Below are positions 43,675 to 51,125 of a stretch of 64,000 bases of DNA, one piece after another. The stretch lies in NCBI GenBank assembly GCA_002471195.1, contig DKPN01000002.1, positions 34,760-98,759 on the forward strand, read 5' to 3'. A model generated the notes under the pieces. The model did no database searches and was not told where the DNA came from. It was given only the letters and a program-made list of their open reading frames with translations. The stretch is from Bacteroides sp. UBA7333. Its GTDB lineage: Bacteria; Bacteroidota; Bacteroidia; Bacteroidales; Bacteroidaceae. Each line of letters opens with the position of its first letter. Within the stretch, counting starts at the first letter, position 1. A program made the position numbers and the translations under genes.

Positions 43675-44868
43675 ATGAAAAAGTTTATATACATATTACT
43701 CATTGTTTCGACCTTTGTGGTCGACATAGCAAGTGCGCAGGATATGGTGATCGGAAAGCCGCAGTATAGATATAAAAACCAATGGTATCTCGGAAAAGAT
43801 GGTGGCATACCTTTTGGCGTGTCTAATTTCAGTTCATTTGGTTCGGGAGATAATAAATGCGGATGGTCGGCCGGCATGTATGGAGGTTACTTTTTCAGCA
43901 ATGCGTTTGCGCTCGAAGCATATATGCTTACCGGAAAAGTGAAGTTAACCTCACAAGACAAATACGCTAACCTCTGGTTGAGCGCCGATAATCAATGCTA
44001 CACACACCAACCGCCCGAAGGTCAAAGCTGGCAATACGCTAATCTAAGATCGTGTGTAAAACTCCAAATGTATGGATTGCGTACCAATATTAATCTATTG
44101 GGATTTATCAATCACCCGCGAGTAGATAGATGGATAATAGGATTAATACCCCAAATATCACTGGTTGGAACAAAAGCCTATATATATAGTGTGAATCCTA
44201 ACGAAAAAGTGATGAAGCATGGCACTCAATGGCATTTTGGCGCCGGAGGCAATATAAACGTGGGCTATAAGATAGCCAAACAATGGTCGTTAGCATTATA
44301 TAGTGGAATCACCTATCTCACAGGTGCTCAAATGGATCATATCCCACACAAAGCCTTTGGTAGTTCAAACAATTGGAAAACCACGAACTATATTTGGGAA
44401 TGTGGGCTTCGCATCAACTATATATTCCGGCCTAAACCACACTTAGTTAGAAAAGTTGAAAGCTATTTTGATGCAACAGTACGCCTTTTCGAAGGCGAAC
44501 CGGTAAATGAAAAAATAGTAGAAGGCGCTACAGACCAAGGTATTCCCTACGAAATAGTAGAGTTTCCAATCATTGAATTCCCTACCAATGGTATAGAAAT
44601 TGACAAATCGCAACAATCTAAAATGAAACGTATTGTTCGACAAATCAATCGTTCGAACCATAAAGGAATTAAAGTGACCGGTTATGCCAATGATGGAGAG
44701 TCTATCGAAGTAAATCGTAATAGAGCCTTACAACGAGCCAAAGCCATAAAGAATCTGTTAACTCAAGCCAACATTGATGAAACCCTCATCGAGATCGTTA
44801 ACATAGATGATAACCAACTACAAAACAGTGGTAATAGGGTAATGATAGAGATGATAAAAGTGCAATAA
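43675..44868 (+). CDS. Diverged OmpA-family paralogue
   Basis: A 397-residue protein with signal peptide ending IASAQ (about 22). The barrel part is clearly related to the previous gene (QWYLGKDGGIPFGVSNFSS compared with SWYIGATGGMPYGWSNFSS). The C-terminal domain keeps the OmpA outline (IEFPTNGIEIDKSQQS, VTGYANDGESIEVNRNRALQ, RAKAIKNLL), but the usual GYAD-x-x-G becomes GYANDGES and the linker is shorter. Tandem duplication; peptidoglycan binding may be changed. Ends at a shared terminator with mutS. Confidence 0.8.
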   Translation: MKKFIYILLIVSTFVVDIASAQDMVIGKPQYRYKNQWYLGKDGGIPFGVSNFSSFGSGDNKCGWSAGMYGGYFFSNAFALEAYMLTGKVKLTSQDKYANLWLSADNQCYTHQPPEGQSWQYANLRSCVKLQMYGLRTNINLLGFINHPRVDRWIIGLIPQISLVGTKAYIYSVNPNEKVMKHGTQWHFGAGGNINVGYKIAKQWSLALYSGITYLTGAQMDHIPHKAFGSSNNWKTTNYIWECGLRINYIFRPKPHLVRKVESYFDATVRLFEGEPVNEKIVEGATDQGIPYEIVEFPIIEFPTNGIEIDKSQQSKMKRIVRQINRSNHKGIKVTGYANDGESIEVNRNRALQRAKAIKNLLTQANIDETLIEIVNIDDNQLQNSGNRVMIEMIKVQ

Positions 44869-44876
44869 AACATCAT

Positions 44877-44920
44877 CTATAAGTAGTGCCAAACAATATG
44901 TTGTTTGGCACTACTTATAG
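44877..44920. terminator. Bidirectional terminator between OmpA paralogue and mutS
   Basis: A perfect 20-bp stem (44877-44896 with 44901-44920) with loop TATG. It ends 1 bp before the mutS stop codon. Confidence 0.88.
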
Positions 44921-44921
44921 A

Positions 44922-47540
44922 CTATTTTCCTTTTACTATTTTCTTAATATCATTGAGCTTATTCAAGGCTTCAATAGGAGTCAAATTATTGACATCAAGA
45001 TTAAGTATTTCATCGCGAATCTGGCAAAGAATAGGATCATCCAACTGAAAGAAACTTAGCTGCATACCTTCGCGCTGTTCGCTTACATCTGTCAACGATT
45101 TGCTCGATATATCTTGTTGTCGATTGTCAGTTTCGAGTTGTTTCAAAATATCGTTTGCACGTTTTACAATGCTCTTAGGCATTCCAGCCATCTTCGCTAC
45201 GTGTATACCAAAAGAGTGTTCGCTTCCACCCCGTTCTAGTTTGCGCAAGAAGATCACTTTATTGTCTACCTCTTTCACCGATACATTATAATTCTTAATA
45301 CGTTTAAACGATCGTTCCATTTCGTTTAACTCATGATAATGAGTGGCAAATAAGGTACGCGCTTTTGCTTTAGGATGTTCATGAATGTGCTCTACAATGG
45401 CCCATGCAATACTGATACCATCATAAGTAGAAGTACCACGTCCTAATTCATCAAAAAGAATCAAACTTCTATCGGATATGTTGTTCAAAATATCGGAAGC
45501 TTCGTTCATCTCGACCATAAAAGTAGACTCTCCTACCGAAATATTGTCGCTCGCCCCTACACGAGTAAAAACCTTGTCGACCAAACCAATACGTGCACTA
45601 TCGGCAGGAACAAACGACCCGACTTGAGCCATTAAGGTGATTAATGCTGTTTGACGAAGCAAAGCCGACTTACCCGCCATATTAGGACCGGTAATAATAA
45701 TAATTTGTTGCGAACTACTATCCAACAAAACATCATTTGCAATATACTTTTCGCCAATAGGCAGTTGTTTTTCAATGACAGGATGACGACCTTGACGAAT
45801 ATCCAATACATCGGAGTCATCAATCTGAGGACGTATATAGTTGTTCGTTCGGGCCACATTGGCAAACGACAGTAAACAGTCTAACCGAGCGATTAAATTA
45901 GCGTTTACCTGAAGCGCAGGTATATATTCGGCCAACGAGAGTACTATATCATTGTACAAACGAGTTTCGAGTGATAAAATCTTATCTTCGGCACCCAAAA
46001 TTTTCTCTTCATACTCTTTTAACTCTTGTGTAATGTATCGTTCGGCATTCACCAATGTCTGCTTACGAATCCACTCTTGGGGTACTTTATCTTTGTGTAT
46101 ATTTCGCACTTCGATATAATAGCCGAAAACACTATTGAAAGCTATCTTCAAACTTGGAATACCGGTTATTTCGCTTTCGCGTTGTTGAATTTGCAATAGA
46201 TAATCTTTTCCTGAGTATGCTATACGGCGCAACTCATCGAGCTCTTCATTGACACCCTCTTTCATCACTCCCCCTTTATTGATTAACAAGGGAGGATCAT
46301 TGTTTATTTCGCATTCAATACGTTCGCGTATGATGGGACAAAGATTCAACTGTTCGCCAATCATGTTGAGGCTGGCATTATCGGCCGCCATACATGCTTC
46401 TTTGATAGGCGCAATGGCTTGCAATGCAATTTTCAGCTGTACCACCTCTCGAGGCGAAACACGTCCTACAGCCACTTTCGAAAGAATACGTTCTAAATCG
46501 CCTATACGCGAAAGCTCTTCTTCGATTAACTCCTTAAATTCGGGTTTACGAAAAAAATACTCCACTACATTTAGTCGATCATTAATTGGTTTCTCATCCT
46601 TCAGCGGAAACACCATCCAACGTTTCAACAAACGCGCACCCATTGGACTAATGGTTTTATCGATCACATCAATCAATGAGCTACCTCCTTCGTTCATGCT
46701 TCCAATGAGCTCTAAGCTACGCACTGTGAACTTATCCAATCGCACAAATTTATCTTCTTCGATACGTGCTAGTGAGGTAATGTGTGCCACTTGTGTATGT
46801 TGCGTCATATCAAGATATTGCAAAATGGCACCGGCAGCAATAATACCATGCGTCAAGTGTTCGACTCCAAAACCTTTTAAATTTTTTGTTTCAAAATGTT
46901 TTAAAAGACGTTCGCGAGCCGATGTTTCGGTAAAAACCCAATCCTCTAGTTCGAAAGTAAAGAATTTAGTACCAAAGTTTCCTTCGAACATCAATCGTTT
47001 AGCACGTTCAAAAAGTATCTCTTTGGGAGCAAAGTTATTGAGTAGTTTATCAATATAGTCGAAAGGCCCTTGAGCCGTTAAAAACTCGCCTGTTGATATA
47101 TCTAAGAAGGCTACTCCGCATGTTGCTTTTCCAAAGTGAACAGCAGCCAAGAAGTTGTTTTCTTTGTAGTTAAGAATGTTATCATTGATAGATACCCCCG
47201 GAGTAACCAACTCGGTGATGCCACGTTTTACCAATTTTTTTGTTGCCTTCGGATCTTCTAATTGATCGCATATAGCTACACGTTTGCCGGCACGTACCAA
47301 TTTGGGCAAATAGGTATCGAGTGCATGGTGAGGAAAACCTGCCATTTCAATCGTTTTGCCTTTACCGTTGGCCCTTTTGGTTAGTGTTATCCCTAATATT
47401 TCGGAAGCAATAATCGCATCGGTCGAGTAGGTTTCATAAAAGTCGCCACATCTGAACAGCATCACTGCATCAGGATGTTTCGATTTTAAGTCAATAAATT
47501 GCTTCATCATCGGGGTAAGCTCAATATCATTCATGCTCAC
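44922..47540 (-). CDS. mutS: DNA mismatch repair protein MutS
   Basis: The protein has 872 residues. Mismatch-binding domain with FRCGDFYET near residue 29 (the Phe-x-Glu of this family sits at GDFYE), then connector, lever and clamp domains. ATPase with Walker [14 protein letters not shown], Walker [16 protein letters not shown] and the C-terminal helix-turn-helix ([17 protein letters not shown]). The start could be the ATG two codons further in (47534). It recognises replication errors with MutL. Upstream of its start is a long non-coding gap. Confidence 0.97.
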   Translation of the reverse strand: MSMNDIELTPMMKQFIDLKSKHPDAVMLFRCGDFYETYSTDAIIASEILGITLTKRANGKGKTIEMAGFPHHALDTYLPKLVRAGKRVAICDQLEDPKATKKLVKRGITELVTPGVSINDNILNYKENNFLAAVHFGKATCGVAFLDISTGEFLTAQGPFDYIDKLLNNFAPKEILFERAKRLMFEGNFGTKFFTFELEDWVFTETSARERLLKHFETKNLKGFGVEHLTHGIIAAGAILQYLDMTQHTQVAHITSLARIEEDKFVRLDKFTVRSLELIGSMNEGGSSLIDVIDKTISPMGARLLKRWMVFPLKDEKPINDRLNVVEYFFRKPEFKELIEEELSRIGDLERILSKVAVGRVSPREVVQLKIALQAIAPIKEACMAADNASLNMIGEQLNLCPIIRERIECEINNDPPLLINKGGVMKEGVNEELDELRRIAYSGKDYLLQIQQRESEITGIPSLKIAFNSVFGYYIEVRNIHKDKVPQEWIRKQTLVNAERYITQELKEYEEKILGAEDKILSLETRLYNDIVLSLAEYIPALQVNANLIARLDCLLSFANVARTNNYIRPQIDDSDVLDIRQGRHPVIEKQLPIGEKYIANDVLLDSSSQQIIIITGPNMAGKSALLRQTALITLMAQVGSFVPADSARIGLVDKVFTRVGASDNISVGESTFMVEMNEASDILNNISDRSLILFDELGRGTSTYDGISIAWAIVEHIHEHPKAKARTLFATHYHELNEMERSFKRIKNYNVSVKEVDNKVIFLRKLERGGSEHSFGIHVAKMAGMPKSIVKRANDILKQLETDNRQQDISSKSLTDVSEQREGMQLSFFQLDDPILCQIRDEILNLDVNNLTPIEALNKLNDIKKIVKGK

Positions 47541-47815
47541 GTGTAGTATCTCCTTATATATTTATTCGATATTCTATTGATATAATAGGCAAATTTAGTT
47601 GAAAAATCCGAGTTATGAAATGCTCTCATTCAACATTCTATATATTTAAAATACGATGTGATTACTTTATCTTATTTACCACATAACTCTAAATGGGCAT
47701 AGCAAGTCGAAATGTTAAATAGACTTCTAAATATTAACAACAGGGGTTAAAGTGCTAACAAACCGCATAATTGTATTAAAGACTGTTATAAAACATACTT
47801 TTTTTCTTGTATTTC

Positions 47816-47845
47816 TTGCAGGTATCCGAAAAAGCCGTACATTTG
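47816..47845 (+). promoter_or_regulatory. Near-ideal promoter upstream of a short RNA
   Basis: TTG (47816-47818), exactly 19 nt, then TACATTTG (47838-47845) match the Bacteroidota promoter consensus. The expected start is near 47850-47853. Confidence 0.7.
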
Positions 47846-47850
47846 CAATG

Positions 47851-47915
47851 TGTTTTTCATAGTATTAGATTTAAGGTTAACAAAGGTTGGAGTCAGGCGT
47901 GACTCCTTTTTTTTT
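47851..47915 (+). ncRNA. Candidate small RNA or attenuated leader
   Basis: The predicted RNA starts about 6 nt after the -7 box and ends at a hairpin GGAGTCA-GGCG-TGACTCC (47889-47906) followed by nine T (47907-47915). No open frame of useful length lies inside. It may be an independent sRNA of about 60 nt, or a leader that stops most transcripts before the gene at 48056. Confidence 0.5.
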
Positions 47916-48055
47916 GCCCCTACCCCAAATTCACTCTGCTAAATAATTATAATTGTCATTTTAATGACATAAAAACGTAACATCTCCTCCAAACATTTTT
48001 AATATCGGCTTGTTTTATTGTTATAAATTAAACCGAAAATTTAATCTCCAATTCT

Positions 48056-48256
48056 ATGGATAGAAAGTTGCATCGCCCGGAAGAAGTAAGGATGCGTCAA
48101 TCCGAAAAAGACAGAAATCCTTATAGTGACAGTCAAGCATTGAAGCATATTGACTATAATAATGATGATTTCGATGGAGAAATTGAAGAGCGTGAAAAAG
48201 AAATTGAAGAAAGAAACGACACAGCCGGCGGTTTAGGCGCATGGGGTGGATCGTAA
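48056..48256 (+). CDS. Small acidic hydrophilic protein (hypothetical)
   Basis: This 66-residue protein has no signal or membrane segment. The first third is basic (MDRKLHRPEEVRMRQSEKD), the middle contains HIDYNNDDFDGEIEEREKE, a charged helix, and the end is Gly-rich (GGLGAWGGS). A good terminator follows 26 bp after the stop, which supports a transcribed unit. Family not recognised. It may be fed by the promoter at 47816-47845 through read-through of the leader terminator. Confidence 0.55.
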   Translation: MDRKLHRPEEVRMRQSEKDRNPYSDSQALKHIDYNNDDFDGEIEEREKEIEERNDTAGGLGAWGGS

Positions 48257-48281
48257 TTTTTAAGTTTTATATAAACTTACC

Positions 48282-48320
48282 AAAAGCGGGCCTGAAAGTA
48301 TTCTTTTCAAGCCCGCTTTT
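48282..48320. terminator. Terminator after small acidic-protein gene
   Basis: Arms AAAAGCGGGCCTGAAA (48282-48297) and TTTCAAGCCCGCTTTT (48305-48320), one mismatch; A- and T-rich ends on both strands, so it can also terminate - strand transcription from 48428. Confidence 0.85.
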
Positions 48321-48427
48321 CCTTTTAAAAAGTGAATTATACCAGAAAAATTAAATGCTAAGTGCGCTTAATAATCCTTGTATAATATCAAACTATAAAC
48401 CTTTTTAAAAAATACAGCATTATCACA

Positions 48428-48637
48428 TCAGGAATCCTTATTCTCTTTCTTATATGATTTAAACCATCTATATCCTACGATACTCGTCCATGCAAAAGCA
48501 AACGCAGTAGAATATATAAAAGCATTTTTCATATCAAATTTTCCCGAAATGAGTATACTGGTTATAAAATCTATGCAAACATAAAAAGGCATACATACTA
48601 TAAATATAATCACTAATTTTACAATTTTAATTTTCAT
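48428..48637 (-). CDS. Small two-span membrane protein (hypothetical)
   Basis: The protein has 69 residues with two hydrophobic segments (about 5-28 and 38-58) and a Lys-rich polar C-terminus (WFKSYKKENKDS). It starts 3 bp after the stop of the next upstream gene, so they are co-transcribed. No family recognised. Very AT-rich codon use, like its neighbours in this islet. Confidence 0.5.
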   Translation of the reverse strand: MKIKIVKLVIIFIVCMPFYVCIDFITSILISGKFDMKNAFIYSTAFAFAWTSIVGYRWFKSYKKENKDS

Positions 48638-48640
48638 AAT

Positions 48641-49135
48641 TTACTTTAATGTTGAACACCCCCAATAAATACAACTACAAACCATTGTTTGAAAAAAACT
48701 TTTACACATCAAGATATTACTCTCGGAAAGCTCCGACTGCTTTAGCACATTATTTATTTTTTCTGAATATGAAGGAATTTCATCCAATGGAATGTACATT
48801 GGAAACAATAATATAACATTCTTAATGAATATACTCATAAATTTTGCATCTTCTTTTTTAAAACTTGCATCATCATAAAGAGAATGCTCTATTTGACTGA
48901 ATACGGCATTTATATGCATTTCATTAGCCGATAGACTATTTAATAATTTTATTATACGGTCAAAACATTGGCTTATTTTTTGTTTTAAAATTTGGTCCAC
49001 ATCTTTATATGGATAATTCAAATCTTTCAATGTTTGTTTATAGTCAGAATAGAAAAGTTGAAAATCGATTATACCATTTGATATATATTTTTTATTGTTA
49101 TTCATCATAAATGCATTCAAAATTTCATTATGCAT
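48641..49135 (-). CDS. Hypothetical helical protein
   Basis: A 164-residue protein from ATG 49133-49135, mostly predicted helix, with hydrophobic patches (IKNVILLFPMYIPLDEI) and four Cys, three of them close together near the C-terminus (SCIYWGCST). No family recognised. The same frame stays open for about 70 bp upstream without a standard start codon and looks coding (LPEVFHDSIGY), so a non-ATG start or a lost N-terminus is possible. Coupled to the two-span gene downstream and preceded by the broken lipoprotein gene. Confidence 0.5.
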   Translation of the reverse strand: MHNEILNAFMMNNNKKYISNGIIDFQLFYSDYKQTLKDLNYPYKDVDQILKQKISQCFDRIIKLLNSLSANEMHINAVFSQIEHSLYDDASFKKEDAKFMSIFIKNVILLFPMYIPLDEIPSYSEKINNVLKQSELSESNILMCKSFFQTMVCSCIYWGCSTLK

Positions 49136-49209
49136 ATATCCTATAGAGTCATGAAAAACCTCAGGTAAATTGTCACAAAAAAGGAATGAGGTAGTTGTAT
49201 ATAAATTAT

Positions 49210-49641
49210 TTACTCCTCGTTTTTTTCAATATTTACATATTTATATTCAGAGAACCCAGCAACCTCTTTCGCTGCCTCTTCTTCCTCTGCCTCTTTTATT
49301 TCTTGTAACTATTCGTGATATAAGGTAGATGCAGCAGCACTAGTAAGCCATCCAAAAGGTCCACCAACAGCTTCCCTAAGACGATCTACCGCAGCTATTA
49401 CAAGCCACTCTGTAGCCCCTGCAACATCCTCTTGAGAAATTCTAGTATTGATATTCTGATATCCTTCATTGATTTCAATAATATTTTCAATAAACCTATT
49501 TTGATATTCGTCAATCAATATTTCAGCATTGGCTTTTTCACCTTCAGTCTCTTCCTTTATAGAGACCTCAGGTTCATTATTTGAGCATGCTATGAATAAA
49601 AAAGAAGTCAGAAGTGTAAAAAATAGATTATAATTCCCCGT
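49210..49641 (-). pseudogene. Lipoprotein relic: ACG start and internal amber codon
   Basis: Reading on the - strand from ACG at 49639-49641, the frame encodes a clean lipoprotein signal (NYNLFFTLLTSFLFIAC then SNNEPEV), continues for 111 codons, meets TAG at 49309-49311, then runs on in frame through a Glu/Ala-rich tail (LQEIKEAEEEEAAKEVAGF) to TAA at 49210-49212. No ATG, GTG or TTG lies before the signal. A -7 box TATATTTG (49668-49661) ends 19 bp upstream of the ACG, so ACG sits where a start codon belongs. TTG at 49516-49518 would give only a signal-less fragment. Two separate defects point to a decaying gene; family not recognised. Confidence 0.7.
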
Positions 49642-49654
49642 ATTAAAAGTTAAT

Positions 49655-49695
49655 AATATGCAAATATATTAATATTATTAACATATTTGCATATT
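49655..49695. promoter_or_regulatory. Inverted repeat overlapping a -7 box
   Basis: AATATGCAAATAT (49655-49667) and ATATTTGCATATT (49683-49695) are perfect 13-bp arms. The left arm covers TATATTTG on - (49668-49661), the likely promoter of the lipoprotein relic; a dimeric repressor could bind here. Confidence 0.45.
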
Positions 49696-49890
49696 ACCTA
49701 AAAATTAAACATTTATGCGCATTGTTTAAAAATTAAAATAAGTAAAAACAACTTTTATATTATAGAGCATCATTTTTGCTAAGAATATTTATCATTAGAA
49801 CAATATTAATATCTAATTATACGAATACTTCATTCTTATTAAATAATCCAATAATAACGACACGATTGGTTGTATCGTTTTACCATCAAT

Positions 49891-49980
49891 ACATCTCCAT
49901 GTAGCTATGCAATACACCCGCATCTAGCAAACCTCTACACCTCCATGTAGTGTATCGATACATGGGGGTGTAGAGGTAAG
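49891..49980. repeat. Palindrome array D: 4 units, 23-bp period
   Basis: Cores start at 49891 (ACATCTCCATGT), 49914 (ACACCCGCATCT), 49937 (ACACCTCCATGT) and 49960 (ACATGGGGGTGT), exactly 23 bp apart. Three of the four 11-bp spacers after a core start with AG and then vary. Units 3 and 4 extend into a 19-bp stem (49931-49949 with 49959-49977, one mismatch, 9-nt loop), which may terminate the DMT gene 26 bp away. Same core family as array A. Confidence 0.8.
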
Positions 49981-50002
49981 CCAAAGCTCAATAGAGAGGC
50001 AA

Positions 50003-50908
50003 TTATTTAGCGGTTTGTTTGCGTACTGCCATAGAACTGATGTACACACCTAGTAAAATGATGATAATGGCTACCGGCTGATCCCAATACAACTTATCCA
50101 TTTTGAAAATAATGGCAAGGATAGTGGCCAAAACAGGTATCAAATTTTGATACATCGACACCAGTTGATGCCCTATTTTCTTGATAGATTGCGGAATGAG
50201 CAAGAACGATATAAAAGAGGGGAATACAATAATACATAGCAATATTAATATAGCATCGACATTAGGATGGTGCAGCAAGGGTGCTTTACCTAAAAATACA
50301 ATGCCCAATGGAATAGCACCGATCGAAGCAGCTAAAAAAACCCAACGCAATAACGAAACCGGATGATACTTGTTGGAGCAATTGCGCATAGAAAACAGAT
50401 AGTAAGCATACGCCACTGCACTAATGGCCGCAAACAGATTGCCCAACATATCGCGACCGGTTCCGGCTCCTTTTTTACCTATTAAGATCAGGAAGATAGC
50501 ACCTGCAATCGAAAGAAACAACCCAAAGGCATTCATAGCCGAAATCTTTGTCTTATCTACTAGAATAGAGATGAGTACTACCAAAATGGGAGGTGTAGTC
50601 ATGATAATAGAAACATCGATCACAGAGCTATATTGAAGAGCCAGATTAAAAAATACCATGAAAGGAAACAACCCCAACAAACCACTAAAAAAAATGGTGA
50701 GTCGATCGGTTTTATCAATGGCACTGTTTCTTATAAAAAAGGAGGTAATCCAAAACAATAGCATCGCTCCTACAATACGAAAAAAGGTGGCATCGAAACC
50801 ATCCATCCAACGCGGCATCATGTACTTGAGCATGATGAAGTTGAAGCTGAAAAACACAGTAGCTATAAACATCAACAAATGCCCTTTTGCAAATTCACGA
50901 TCTTTCAT
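50003..50908 (-). CDS. EamA/DMT-family transporter
   Basis: Starting at ATG 50906-50908 (MKDREFAKGHLLMF) gives 301 residues with about ten hydrophobic helices arranged as two EamA repeats (ATVFFSFNFIMLKYMM; then NLFAAISAVAYAYYLFSMRN). These are drug/metabolite exporters of mostly unknown substrate. A longer start at 50953 would add a polar stretch. Divergent from leuS; hairpin of array D lies just after the stop. Confidence 0.85.
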   Translation of the reverse strand: MKDREFAKGHLLMFIATVFFSFNFIMLKYMMPRWMDGFDATFFRIVGAMLLFWITSFFIRNSAIDKTDRLTIFFSGLLGLFPFMVFFNLALQYSSVIDVSIIMTTPPILVVLISILVDKTKISAMNAFGLFLSIAGAIFLILIGKKGAGTGRDMLGNLFAAISAVAYAYYLFSMRNCSNKYHPVSLLRWVFLAASIGAIPLGIVFLGKAPLLHHPNVDAILILLCIIVFPSFISFLLIPQSIKKIGHQLVSMYQNLIPVLATILAIIFKMDKLYWDQPVAIIIILLGVYISSMAVRKQTAK

Positions 50909-51063
50909 AAACGTTTTTTTAAAACCTAAAAGCGGGTTATTTATTAAAAACATTGAAATGATACTTTTGTTTCGGACGATTTAATTTGAGAAAAGAGCTT
51001 CTTTTTTAAATAAATGAGCATGAAAAAGCATTGTGTACATCTTATAATGTGAAAATATTGATG

Positions 51064-51071
51064 TATTTTTG
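51064..51071 (+). promoter_or_regulatory. -7 box of leuS
   Basis: TATTTTTG (TAnnTTTG) lies 54 bp before the leuS start codon. Confidence 0.45.
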
Positions 51072-51125
51072 TCGTAATTATCAGTCAGAATATAATAAAT
51101 CACTATAAACAAAAGGATTATCGCT

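Larger units (their letters stand above)
47541..48055. other. 515-bp gap between mutS and a small acidic-protein gene
   Basis: It contains a full promoter on + at 47816-47845 and, 44 bp later, a compact terminator (47889-47915) that bound a predicted transcript of about 60 nt, then a further 140 bp leading to the small gene at 48056. The first 275 bp are AT-rich and hold no gene that I can support; the mutS promoter should lie there on the - strand. Confidence 0.55.
49642..50002. other. Gap upstream of lipoprotein relic and downstream of DMT transporter
   Basis: It contains an inverted repeat over a promoter at 49655-49695 and palindrome array D at 49891-49980. The remaining sequence is extremely AT-rich and shows nothing else. 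Confidence 0.5.
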
